The notes beneath the pieces were generated by a model. That model saw only the letters and a program-made list of their open reading frames with translations. It had not been told where the DNA came from and did no database searches. Below are positions 25,124 through 32,976 of a stretch of 64,000 bases of DNA, one piece after another. Origin of the DNA: Actinomadura hibisca NBRC 15177 (lineage in GTDB: Bacteria; Actinomycetota; Actinomycetes; Streptosporangiales; Streptosporangiaceae); contig NZ_BCRO01000007.1 of NCBI RefSeq assembly GCF_001552635.1, forward strand, positions 1-64,000, written 5' to 3'. Position 1 is the stretch's first letter, and every line of letters starts with the position of its first letter. A program made the position numbers and the translations under genes.

Positions 25124-26173
25124 TCAGCGGCCGCCCCGCGGGTCGCCGGACGCCCGGCGTCCGCCGCGCGCGCCGCGGGGCGGGCCGCAGCTCCCCCGGA
25201 TGACCAGTTCGGTGGGCAGCGGGACGGGGCGGTGCGCGCCGCGCCGGGCGCTGTCGCGCAGCACCGCCTCGCAGGCGCGGTAGCCCATGTCGTGGCCGGG
25301 GCGGGCGACGGCGGTGAGCGGCGGGTCGCACAGCTCGGCCCAGGGCACGTCGTCCACCATCGCGATCGACACGTCGGCGGGCACCCGGATGTCCAGCTCG
25401 CGGGCGACCAGGACGGCGGCCTCCCCCAGCAGGTGCCCGGCCGCCAGCACGGCGGTCGCGTCGGTGCCACGTTGCAGCAGCCCGGCGGCGGCCGCGTAGG
25501 CGCTGTCGCGCTCGGGGCGGGCGGCCACGACCAGGTCCTCATGCACGGGCAGGCCGAGGCCCGCCAGGGTGTCGCGGAAGGCGCGCTCGCGCACGCCGGG
25601 GGCCTGGCCGGGCCCGGCCGCGCCGAGGTAGGCGACGCGGCGGTGCCCGAGGCCGGTCAGGTACTCGGTGAGGGCGCGCACGCCGCCCGCGTCATCGGCC
25701 AGCACCGCCGGGACGGCGGGCAGCGCGGGCAGGGCGCGGTCGGCGAACACCACCGCGCAGCCGACGCGCACGGCGCTCTCCCAGGCGGCGACGTCCCCGG
25801 CGGGCAGCGCGATGATGCCGTCCACGCGCTGCTCCACGAGCCGGTCGACGATCGCCGCCTCGCGCTCGGGGTCGCCGTGCGCGGCGTCCAGCAGCACGTG
25901 CTCGCCCAGCGACCGGGCGCAGGCCAGCACCCCGGCGACCAGCTCGGCGCAGAAGGGGTCGGTGACGTCGGGCACCACCAGGCCGATGCCGCCGGTGCGG
26001 CGGGTCTTCAGGCTGCGGCCGACGGCGCTCGGCCGGTAGTCCAGGGCGCGCGCGGCGGCCAGCACGCGCTCGCGGGTGGCGGCGCTGACCGAGCCGGTGC
26101 CCGACAACACCCGCGACACCGTGGCGATGCCCACCCCGGCGGCGGCCGCCACGTCCTTGATCGTCGTCGCCAT
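25124..26173 (-). CDS. LacI family transcriptional repressor
   Basis: 349 aa from ATG 26173; a longer in-frame stretch to 26521 runs into the divergent ABC gene. HTH at 1-50 (T-I-K-D-V-A-A-A-A-G-V-G-I-A-T-V-S-R-V-L-S-G), the hinge helix, then a periplasmic-binding-like sugar domain. The C-terminal 20 residues are Gly/Arg-rich. It sits divergent from an ABC ATPase gene, with two perfect GGAAACGTTTCC sites between them, so it most likely represses that gene and itself until a sugar is bound. The sugar is unknown. Confidence 0.92.
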   Translation of the reverse strand: MATTIKDVAAAAGVGIATVSRVLSGTGSVSAATRERVLAAARALDYRPSAVGRSLKTRRTGGIGLVVPDVTDPFCAELVAGVLACARSLGEHVLLDAAHGDPEREAAIVDRLVEQRVDGIIALPAGDVAAWESAVRVGCAVVFADRALPALPAVPAVLADDAGGVRALTEYLTGLGHRRVAYLGAAGPGQAPGVRERAFRDTLAGLGLPVHEDLVVAARPERDSAYAAAAGLLQRGTDATAVLAAGHLLGEAAVLVARELDIRVPADVSIAMVDDVPWAELCDPPLTAVARPGHDMGYRACEAVLRDSARRGAHRPVPLPTELVIRGSCGPPRGARGGRRASGDPRGGR

Positions 26174-26196
26174 GGAATCGCGCCCGCCCCTTCGCC

Positions 26197-26208
26197 GGAA
26201 ACGTTTCC
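26197..26208. promoter_or_regulatory. LacI-type operator O1
   Basis: GGAAACGTTTCC, perfect 12-bp palindrome with the central CG typical of LacI family sites, 24 bp upstream of the lacI start. Confidence 0.85.
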
Positions 26209-26260
26209 ATAGTATTGAATGCGCATACCGGGAGGAAACCCCTGGTGAACTGCACAGGAT

Positions 26261-26272
26261 GGAAACGTTTCC
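26261..26272. promoter_or_regulatory. LacI-type operator O2
   Basis: A second, identical GGAAACGTTTCC, 16 bp before the ABC ATPase start and 64 bp centre-to-centre from O1 (about six helical turns), a spacing compatible with looping by a tetramer or with two dimers. Confidence 0.85.
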
Positions 26273-26288
26273 AACGTGAGGGGGCCCG

Positions 26289-27518
26289 ATGGCCAAGATC
26301 GTGCTGGACGCCGTGGACAAGGTGTACGCCGGCGGCGTCAAGGCCGTGGACGGGCTGGACCTGGAGATCCGGGACGGCGAGTTCATGGTGCTGGTCGGCC
26401 CGTCGGGCTGCGGCAAGTCGACCGCGCTGCGGATGATCGCCGGGCTGGAGGAGATCAGCGGCGGCAAGATCTCCATCGGCGACCGGGTCGTCAACGACCT
26501 GGCGCCCAAGGACCGCGACATCGCGATGGTGTTCCAGAACTACGCGCTCTACCCGCACATGACGGTCGAGAAGAACCTGGAGTTCGGCCTCAAGCTGCGC
26601 GGCGCCTCCAAGGAGGAGCGCAAGAAGAAGGTCCTTGAGGCCGCCAAGATGCTGGGCCTGGAGCAGTTCCTCGACCGCAAGCCCGCCGCGCTGTCGGGCG
26701 GCCAGCGCCAGCGCGTGGCGATGGGCCGCGCGATCGTGCGCGAGCCGCAGGCGTTCCTGATGGACGAGCCGCTGTCGAACCTGGACGCCAAGCTGCGCGT
26801 GTCGATGCGCGCCTCGCTGAGCCAGCTGCACGAGCGCCTCGGCGTCACCACCGTCTACGTCACCCACGACCAGATCGAGGCGATGACGCTCGGCTCGCGC
26901 GTGTGCGTGCTGCGCGAGGGCAAGCTCCAGCAGGTCGACACCCCCCAGCGGTTGTTCGACAACCCCGTCAACCTGTTCGTGGCCGGGTTCATCGGCTCGC
27001 CCGCGATGAACTTCGTGGACGCCGAGCTGACCCGCGGCGACGGCGGCGCGCGCGTCCGCTTCGCCGGGTTCGACCTGCCGGTGCCCGACGAGCTGGTCGC
27101 CGCCAAGCCTGGCCTGGAGGACTGGTTCGGCAAGAAGCTGATCCTGGGCGTGCGGCCCTCGGACTTCGAGGACGCCGCGCACGCCGACTCCGCCTGGGCG
27201 CCGATGGGCGTCACCAGCAGCGTCACCGAGGAGCTGGGCAGCGAGATCAACGTCATCTTCACCATCGACGCGCCGCCGGTGGAGCACAAGGACACCGCCG
27301 ACCTGGCCGAGGACGCCGCCGACGGCGACGCGGCCGACACCGCGATCCCGCTGACCGACAACAAGGCGCTGTGGACCGCGCGCGTGAACGCCCGCTCGCA
27401 CGTGCGCCCGGGGCAGCAGGTCGAGCTGGCGGTCGACACCCGCCGCCTGCACTTCTTCGACCCGACCAGCGGCCTGGCGATCGGCCACCAGGAGGCCCCG
27501 AAGATCAGCAAGGACTGA
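26289..27518 (+). CDS. Sugar ABC transporter ATPase (MsmX/UgpC type)
   Basis: 409 aa. Walker [11 protein letters not shown]-loop [10 protein letters not shown], signature [16 protein letters not shown], Walker [14 protein letters not shown]-loop YVTHD, then the C-terminal TOBE/regulatory region of CUT1 ATPases ending in L-H-F-F-D-P. Start ATG 26289 with GAGGGGG upstream. It lies alone behind the LacI operators while the permeases sit in a convergent operon that has its own ATPase. It may be a shared multi-transporter ATPase. Confidence 0.93.
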   Translation: MAKIVLDAVDKVYAGGVKAVDGLDLEIRDGEFMVLVGPSGCGKSTALRMIAGLEEISGGKISIGDRVVNDLAPKDRDIAMVFQNYALYPHMTVEKNLEFGLKLRGASKEERKKKVLEAAKMLGLEQFLDRKPAALSGGQRQRVAMGRAIVREPQAFLMDEPLSNLDAKLRVSMRASLSQLHERLGVTTVYVTHDQIEAMTLGSRVCVLREGKLQQVDTPQRLFDNPVNLFVAGFIGSPAMNFVDAELTRGDGGARVRFAGFDLPVPDELVAAKPGLEDWFGKKLILGVRPSDFEDAAHADSAWAPMGVTSSVTEELGSEINVIFTIDAPPVEHKDTADLAEDAADGDAADTAIPLTDNKALWTARVNARSHVRPGQQVELAVDTRRLHFFDPTSGLAIGHQEAPKISKD

Positions 27519-27535
27519 TCCCCGGCACGACGGAA

Positions 27536-27567
27536 GCGGGTCCGGCGGCACGTGCCGCCGGACCCGC
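27536..27567. terminator. Bidirectional terminator, 32-bp perfect palindrome
   Basis: Arms GCGGGTCCGGCGGCAC and its exact complement GTGCCGCCGGACCCGC, between the convergent ABC ATPase and permease genes. Confidence 0.85.
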
Positions 27568-27581
27568 TCGCGTTCTACGCC

Positions 27582-27618
27582 GTTACTTCACCGCGTCACT
27601 TCACCGTGTTACTTCACC
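27582..27618 (-). repeat. 13-bp tandem repeat at the permease stop codon
   Basis: Three near-identical units (minus strand GGTGAAGTAACAC, GGTGAAGTGACGC, GGTGAAGTAACGG). The first contains the last codons and stop of the permease gene (27609). It looks like a small 3'-end duplication. Confidence 0.75.
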
Positions 27619-28562
27619 GAGCCGGCCAGCACGCCCTGCACGAAGTAGCGCTGGAAGGCGAAGAACACCACCAGCGGGATGATCAGTGACAGGAACGCGC
27701 CGGGCGCCAGGATGTCGATGTTGCCGGTGAACTGGCGCATCTGCGACTGCAGCCACTTGGTCATGGGCTGGGAGTCGGTCCCGGCGAACACCAGCGACAC
27801 CAGCAGGTCGTTCCACACCCACAGGAACTGGAAGATGCCGAGCGAGGCGATGGCCGGGCCGCCGAGCGGGAAGATGACCCGCCGGAAGATCGTCCACTCC
27901 GAGCCGCCGTCCATCCGCGCCGCCTCCAGCAGGTCGCGCGGGATGGCGGCGAAGAAGTTGCGCAGCAGGAAGATGGCGAACGGCAGGCCGAAGGCGACGT
28001 GGAACAGCACCACGCCGGCGATCGACCCGAACATCTGGAACCCGCCGAAGTCGATCTTGCCGTAGAGCTTGGCGACCGGCAGCAGCGCCACCTGCACCGG
28101 CACCACCAGCAGCGCCACCACCAGCAGGAACAGCCAGTCCCGGCCGGGGAACTCCATCCAGGCGAACGCGTAGGCCGCCAGCGAGGCGATCACCACCACC
28201 AGCACGGTGGTCGGCACGGTGATCAGGATGGTGTTCCAGAACGAGTCGACGAAGTCGGGCTTGTCGAGCAGCGCCGAGTAGGACGAGAAGCTGAGCTGGG
28301 ACGGCTTGGTGAACACCTGCCACCAGCCGCCGGCGTTGTTGTCGGCGTTGGAGCGCAGCGAGGCCACCAGCAGGCCCAGCGTCGGCACCAGCCAGAACAG
28401 CGCGACCAGCGCCAGCAGCGCCTGCGCGAGGCCGCCGCCGAGCCGGGCCGTGGCGCGGGCGGCGAACCCGCGGCGCGGCGAGCCCGCCGCGCCGTTGCCG
28501 TTGGCGCCGTCGTCGTCCCGCTCGGCGGGCTCGACCGTGTCGGTCCTGTCCGCGGTGCTCAT
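27609..28562 (-). CDS. Sugar ABC transporter permease (MalG/CUT1 type)
   Basis: 317 aa from ATG 28562, overlapping the upstream permease stop by 4 bp (ATGA). Cytoplasmic N-terminus rich in Asp/Gly, six membrane helices, and the EAA loop E-A-A-R-M-D-G-G-S-E-W that contacts the ATPase. Last gene of an operon ordered ATPase, binding protein, MalF-type, MalG-type. Ends in G-S-V-K. Confidence 0.93.
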   Translation of the reverse strand: MSTADRTDTVEPAERDDDGANGNGAAGSPRRGFAARATARLGGGLAQALLALVALFWLVPTLGLLVASLRSNADNNAGGWWQVFTKPSQLSFSSYSALLDKPDFVDSFWNTILITVPTTVLVVVIASLAAYAFAWMEFPGRDWLFLLVVALLVVPVQVALLPVAKLYGKIDFGGFQMFGSIAGVVLFHVAFGLPFAIFLLRNFFAAIPRDLLEAARMDGGSEWTIFRRVIFPLGGPAIASLGIFQFLWVWNDLLVSLVFAGTDSQPMTKWLQSQMRQFTGNIDILAPGAFLSLIIPLVVFFAFQRYFVQGVLAGSVK

Positions 28563-29962
28563 TTGCGCTCCTGCCGCAGCCGCCGGATGTTGAACAACAT
28601 GGCGGGCATCACCAGCAGGAACAGCAGTACCGCGATGGCGCTGCCGGCCCCCTGGTCGTTGCCGCCGCCGAACGCCTCGGTCCACATCTGCAGGGCGAGC
28701 ACGCTGGCGTTGGGATCGCCGCCGCCGATGATGAACACCAGGTCGAACACCTTCAGCACGTTGATGACCAGCGTCACCAGCACCACCACCAGCACCGGGG
28801 CCAGCAGCGGGATGGTGACGCGCCGGAACACCTGCCACTCGGTGGCGCCGTCCACGCGGGCCGCCTCCAGCGCGTCGCGCGGGATGGCCGCGAGCCCGGC
28901 GGCGATCAGCACCATGGCGAAGCCCGCCCACACCCACAGGTACGACACGATGATCGCCGGGGTGATGAGGGTGGAGCCGAGCCATTCGGCGCCCCGGTAG
29001 GAGGCGGTGAAGTTGTCCTGCGGCAGCCGGATGGTGACCGGGCCGTCGCCGACCTTCCTCAGGGTGAACGTGCCGTCGTCCTTGGTGGTCGCGGTGGCCA
29101 CGACCTTGCTGCCGCGCACCGCCTCCACCGTGACGCCGGGCAGCCCGCTCTCCCCCGCGTTGGGGGCGTTGGACTGGCCGCCGCCGCCCTTGGTGAAGTC
29201 GAACCACACCGTGCCGGTCACCTCGCCCGACTGGGCGGACGGCGGCTGCGCGGCGGGCTTGGCGGTCTTGGGCAGCGTCTCGGGCTTGACGCGCAGCAGC
29301 GGCACCAGCGCCGTCCGGCCGGGGTCGACGGCGGCGGTGGTGACCACCGCGCCGCCCTCGGCCTTCACCGGCTGGCCGTCGCCGTTGCGCGGGCCCGCGC
29401 CGGGGTAGCTCGCGCCGCCGGCGAAGGTGTCGTGGATCGCCACCATCGCGGCGTTGGCCACGCCCTTGTCGGGGTCCTGCTCGTACACCAGCCGGAAGAT
29501 GACGCCGGAGGCGAGGAACGAGATCGCCATCGGCATGAACACCACCAGCTTGAACACCGTGGCCCACCGGATCCGCTCGGCGAGCACGGCGAACAGCAGG
29601 CCGACGATGGTGACCACCGTCGGCGCGACCACGACCCAGACGGCGGTGTTGCGCACCGACACCAGGTTGTCGTGGCCCTGGAAGACGCCGGCGTAGTTGT
29701 CCAGGCCGACGAAGGAGTCGCCCCCGGCGTCGAAGAAACTGCGGATCACCGAGTAGACGATCGGGTACACCACCAGGAAGCCCAGCAGCACCAGCGCCGG
29801 CAGCAGGAACAGCAGCGCCAGCCATGACGGCGGCGTCAGTCCCTCGCGGCGGCTGCGGCGGGGGGCCTTGTCACCGGGGGTCCCGGTGTCCGCCGTCCCG
29901 GGGGCGACGGCGGCGGCGCCGCCGGCCGTGGCGGCCGGCGGCACCTCCTCATGCGCACTCAT
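28559..29962 (-). CDS. Sugar ABC transporter permease (MalF type) with inserted Cna-B-like domain
   Basis: 467 aa, about 150 longer than usual CUT1 permeases. After a 40-residue Ala/Pro-rich N-terminus come helices at ~45-70, 105-128 and 135-158. Then an insert (about 162-328) made of a low-complexity part and a beta-rich unit at ~246-314: GEVTGTVWFD, LPGVTVEAV, TTKDDGTFTL. That pattern is typical of SdrD_B/Cna-B or carboxypeptidase-regulatory-like domains. The permease core resumes at ~330 (TLITPAIIVSYLWVW), with EAA loop E-A-A-R-V-D-G-A-T-E-W. The insert falls in the loop where E. coli MalF has its periplasmic P2 domain, so it should lie outside the membrane and may touch the binding protein. 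Confidence 0.9.
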   Translation of the reverse strand: MSAHEEVPPAATAGGAAAVAPGTADTGTPGDKAPRRSRREGLTPPSWLALLFLLPALVLLGFLVVYPIVYSVIRSFFDAGGDSFVGLDNYAGVFQGHDNLVSVRNTAVWVVVAPTVVTIVGLLFAVLAERIRWATVFKLVVFMPMAISFLASGVIFRLVYEQDPDKGVANAAMVAIHDTFAGGASYPGAGPRNGDGQPVKAEGGAVVTTAAVDPGRTALVPLLRVKPETLPKTAKPAAQPPSAQSGEVTGTVWFDFTKGGGGQSNAPNAGESGLPGVTVEAVRGSKVVATATTKDDGTFTLRKVGDGPVTIRLPQDNFTASYRGAEWLGSTLITPAIIVSYLWVWAGFAMVLIAAGLAAIPRDALEAARVDGATEWQVFRRVTIPLLAPVLVVVLVTLVINVLKVFDLVFIIGGGDPNASVLALQMWTEAFGGGNDQGAGSAIAVLLFLLVMPAMLFNIRRLRQERK

Positions 29963-30013
29963 GCGGAGCCTTCATTCAGGGGTTCCTCGTGGTCGGGCGC
30001 CGTTGTTCGCGGG

Positions 30014-31336
30014 TTACTTGTAGGCCTTGGCGGCCTCGGCCTCCAGCTTCGCCTGGGTGCCCTTGACGTCGGTCGGCTTCTGGACGAAGCCGCGCAGCGC
30101 CTCCCACATGCCCTTGCCGGGGGTGGCGCCGAACGCGGCCGGGGTCAGGTCGGACATGTCGTAGCGGGCGGCGTCGCCGGCCTGCTGCATCTGCGCGACC
30201 AGTTCCTTGGCCACCGGGTCGGAGTAGGCGTCGGGGGCGACGTTCTTGTTCGGCGACAGGTAGCCGCCGAGGCCCGCCCACACCTTGCCGGCCTCGGGGG
30301 AGGCCAGGTACTTCATCAGCTCCTGGGCGCCCTTGCCGTCCTTGAGGGCGACGGCGGTGTCGCCGCCGAGCAGGGCCGGTGCGGTGTCGCCGGCCTTGGG
30401 GAAGGCGAAGACCTTGGCGTCGGTGCCGACCTTGGACTTGGTGGTGTTGATGTTGGCGGCGGCGAAGTCGCCGCCGTAGACCATCGCGGCCTTCTGCTGG
30501 CCGAACACCTCGGTGATGGAGGAGTCGAACTTGGTCTTGGTGGCCTGGGAGACGCCGCCGGACAGGAAGTCGCCCTTGCCCCAGATCTGGCCCAGGGTCT
30601 CCAGGGCCTTGCCGACCGTCGGGTCGGTCCACTTGATCTCGTGCTTGGCGAGCTTGTCGTAGTTGGCGGCGCCCGCCTGCGACAGGTAGACGTTCTCGAA
30701 CCAGTCGGTCAGCGTCCAGGAGTCCTGCGCGCCGGCGGCCAGGGCGAAGGGGGTCTGCCCGGCGTCCTGCAGGGTGCCGGCGGCCTTCACCAGGTCGGCC
30801 CAGGTCGCCGGGGGCTGCACGCCGGCGTCGGAGAACACCTGCGGCCGGTACCAGAGGATGGACTTGTAGGCGGCCTTGACCAGCACGCCGTAGGTCTGGC
30901 CCTTGGCGGAGGCCAGCTCCTTCCAGTACGGCGCGAAGTTCTTGTCGACCTCGGCGACCACGTCGGCGGCCAGCGGCTTGAGCGAGCCCTTGGCGGCGTA
31001 CTGCTGGAGCAGGCCGGGCTGCGGCAGGATCGCCACGTCCGGCGGGTTCTTGGCCTCCAGGCGCGGGCCGAGGTAGGCGTCGGTGTTCTCGCCGGTGGAG
31101 GCGTAGGTGACGGTGGCGCCGGTCTTCTTCTCGAACGCCTTGAGGACGTCGCGGAAGTTCTTCTCCTCCGGGCCGGTCCACTTGGCGGCGACCTCGACCT
31201 TGGTGCCCTTGAGCGGCCCGTTGGCGGCGGCGTCGCCGCCGTCGTCCTTCTTGTCGTCGCCGCCGCCGCACGCGGCCGCGGACAGGAGCAGGCCCGCCGC
31301 CACGGCGGCACCCGTCAAGCGCCTGCTGATCCTCAT
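30014..31336 (-). CDS. Sugar-binding lipoprotein of ABC transporter
   Basis: 440 aa. Signal peptide with lipobox SAAAC (Cys23), a Gly/Asp/Lys linker, then a type-1 extracellular solute-binding fold (KVEVAAKWTGPEEKNFRDVL; PPDVAILPQPGLL; aromatic-rich cleft WTLTDWFENVYL). Delivers a sugar or oligosaccharide to the two permeases. The ATG at 31336 overlaps the upstream ATPase stop by 4 bp. Sugar not predictable. Confidence 0.93.
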   Translation of the reverse strand: MRISRRLTGAAVAAGLLLSAAACGGGDDKKDDGGDAAANGPLKGTKVEVAAKWTGPEEKNFRDVLKAFEKKTGATVTYASTGENTDAYLGPRLEAKNPPDVAILPQPGLLQQYAAKGSLKPLAADVVAEVDKNFAPYWKELASAKGQTYGVLVKAAYKSILWYRPQVFSDAGVQPPATWADLVKAAGTLQDAGQTPFALAAGAQDSWTLTDWFENVYLSQAGAANYDKLAKHEIKWTDPTVGKALETLGQIWGKGDFLSGGVSQATKTKFDSSITEVFGQQKAAMVYGGDFAAANINTTKSKVGTDAKVFAFPKAGDTAPALLGGDTAVALKDGKGAQELMKYLASPEAGKVWAGLGGYLSPNKNVAPDAYSDPVAKELVAQMQQAGDAARYDMSDLTPAAFGATPGKGMWEALRGFVQKPTDVKGTQAKLEAEAAKAYK

Positions 31337-32577
31337 GCTTCATCCTTCCCTGACGGCGCGGCCCCGGTTCCCCAGACGGACGCGCCGGTGTCGATATCGA
31401 AGAAGTGCAGTCGGCCGGTGTCGACGCTGATCGTCACCGGGTCGCCGACCTTGACGCGGGTGCGCGGGCTGAACCGGCCGATCAGGTCGGTGCGCTGCGC
31501 CTCCCGCACGTCGGTGCCCGCGTCGCGGGCGAGTTCCCGGGTGTCCTCGGTGACCACCTGGGCGGCCTCGATCGCGAAGTGCACCAGCACGTCCGAGCCC
31601 ATCGCCTCGACGAGCTCGACGGTGGAGGTGAGGGTGCGGCCCGGCCCGGGGTCGGACTGCCCGGCGCCGGCCGGCGCGTCGGCCAGCCCGGCGTCCTCCA
31701 TGTCCTCGGGCCGGACGCCGACCACCAGGTCGCGGCCGAGGTAGCCGGCGAGGTCGGGCCGGTCGGCCAGCACCTCGGGGGGCAGGGTGAGGGTCTGGCC
31801 GCCGACCTCCAGGCGCGGGTTCGCCGCGTCGCCGGTCAGGGTGCCCTGGACGAGGTTCATGGCGGGTGAGCCGATGAACCCGGCCACGAACAGGTTCGCG
31901 GGCCGGTCGTACAGTTCCTGCGGCGGGGCGACCTGCTGGAGCTCGCCCTTCTTCATCACCGCGACCCGGTCGCCGAGGGTCATCGCCTCGGTCTGGTCGT
32001 GGGTGACGTAGATGGTGGTGACGCCGAGGTCGCGCTGGATGCGGGCGATCTCGGCGCGGGTCTGCACGCGCAGCTTGGCGTCCAGGTTCGACAGCGGCTC
32101 GTCCATCAGGAACGCCTGCGGCTCACGCACGATCGCGCGGGCCATCGCCACGCGCTGGCGCTGGCCGCCCGACAGGTTGCGGGGCTTGCGGTCCAGGTGC
32201 TCGACCAGGCCGAGGATGCCGGCGGCGCGCTCGACGCGCTCGCGGATCTCGGCCTTGGGCATCTTGCGGAGCGACAGCCCGAACCCGATGTTGTCGCGCA
32301 CCGACAGGTGCGGGTAGAGCGCGTAGCTCTGGAAGACCATCGCGATGTCGCGGTCGCGGGAGGGCACCCGGTTGACGACGCGGTCGCCGATGGTGACCCG
32401 CCCCTCGGAGATCTCCTCCAGCCCGGCCACCATGCGCAGGGCGGTGGTCTTGCCGCAGCCGGACGGCCCCACCAGGACCAGGAACTCCCCGTCGGCGATG
32501 GTGAGGTTCAGGTCGGTCACGGCCCGGGTCCCGTCGGGATAGACCTTCCCGACGCCTGTCAGGGCGACCTCTGCCAC
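31333..32577 (-). CDS. Sugar ABC transporter ATPase (MsmX/UgpC type), operon-linked
   Basis: 414 aa from GTG 32577, which has AGAAGGAGA four bases upstream; an in-frame ATG at 32673 is further up with no site. Walker A GPSGCGKTT, signature [16 protein letters not shown], Walker [14 protein letters not shown]-loop YVTHD, then a C-terminal TOBE domain. First gene of the four-gene sugar-import operon. Clearly a paralogue of the ATPase at 26289-27518 but not a recent copy. Confidence 0.93.
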   Translation of the reverse strand: MAEVALTGVGKVYPDGTRAVTDLNLTIADGEFLVLVGPSGCGKTTALRMVAGLEEISEGRVTIGDRVVNRVPSRDRDIAMVFQSYALYPHLSVRDNIGFGLSLRKMPKAEIRERVERAAGILGLVEHLDRKPRNLSGGQRQRVAMARAIVREPQAFLMDEPLSNLDAKLRVQTRAEIARIQRDLGVTTIYVTHDQTEAMTLGDRVAVMKKGELQQVAPPQELYDRPANLFVAGFIGSPAMNLVQGTLTGDAANPRLEVGGQTLTLPPEVLADRPDLAGYLGRDLVVGVRPEDMEDAGLADAPAGAGQSDPGPGRTLTSTVELVEAMGSDVLVHFAIEAAQVVTEDTRELARDAGTDVREAQRTDLIGRFSPRTRVKVGDPVTISVDTGRLHFFDIDTGASVWGTGAAPSGKDEA

Positions 32578-32797
32578 GGCGTCTCCTTCTGCTGCGTTTG
32601 CTGCGTTTGCTGTGTTCGGCCCCGGCCGGGGAGCCGTCCCCGGCCTGTCACACGCCCGTGACGGGGGGAACACGCGTTCGTAACCCGCCGGACGATGAGC
32701 AAAATCAGTACCGCCCTTGGCGGACGGCTGGCAACCCGCCGGACGGCCGCCGCGCCATTTGGTGCAAAGATCGTTATCTGCCGGTAGCCGACGGAAA

Positions 32798-32827
32798 AGG
32801 GCGGGGACCCGGCCGGGTCCCCGCCCT
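32798..32827 (-). terminator. 30-bp perfect palindrome with U-run
   Basis: AGGGCGGGGACCCGG plus its exact complement. On the minus strand it is followed by TTTT, so it should end the M24 peptidase transcript. The 11-bp array then falls in that transcript's 3' untranslated region. Confidence 0.8.
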
Positions 32828-32842
32828 CACGTGCGGCGGTGT

Positions 32843-32952
32843 GTCGCGGTGCGGTCGCGGCGCTGTCGCCACACCGTCGCCGTGCTGTCGGCGCGCTGTC
32901 GGGACGTGGTCGCCGCGCTGTCGGCGCGTGGTCGGCACGCCGTCGCGGCGCC
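32843..32952. repeat. 11-bp minisatellite, about 10 copies
   Basis: Ten consecutive 11-bp units each begin GTCG followed by a variable 7-mer (e.g. GTCGCGGCGCT, GTCGGCGCGCT, GTCGCCGTGCT, GTCGGCGCGTG). The period is exact for 110 bp, ending just before a GGCGGCGCGCCGCC palindrome downstream of the M24 stop. It is non-coding in every frame I checked. Confidence 0.85.
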
Positions 32953-32976
32953 GCGCGCCGGCGGCGCGCCGCCGGT

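Larger units (their letters stand above)
32578..32976. other. 400-bp gap between sugar operon and M24 peptidase
   Basis: Holds no convincing gene. It contains a short TGCTGCGTT repeat just before the ABC operon, two copies of AACCCGCCGGACG (near 32682 and 32739), a terminator hairpin and an 11-bp tandem array, listed separately. The ABC operon promoter must lie here, but I could not fix it. No GGAAACGTTTCC site is present, so the adjacent LacI may not control this operon. Confidence 0.7.

Noticed and set aside
32843..32952. CRISPR array
   Set aside because: The unit is 11 bp with no spacers and no cas genes nearby; it is a simple tandem array.
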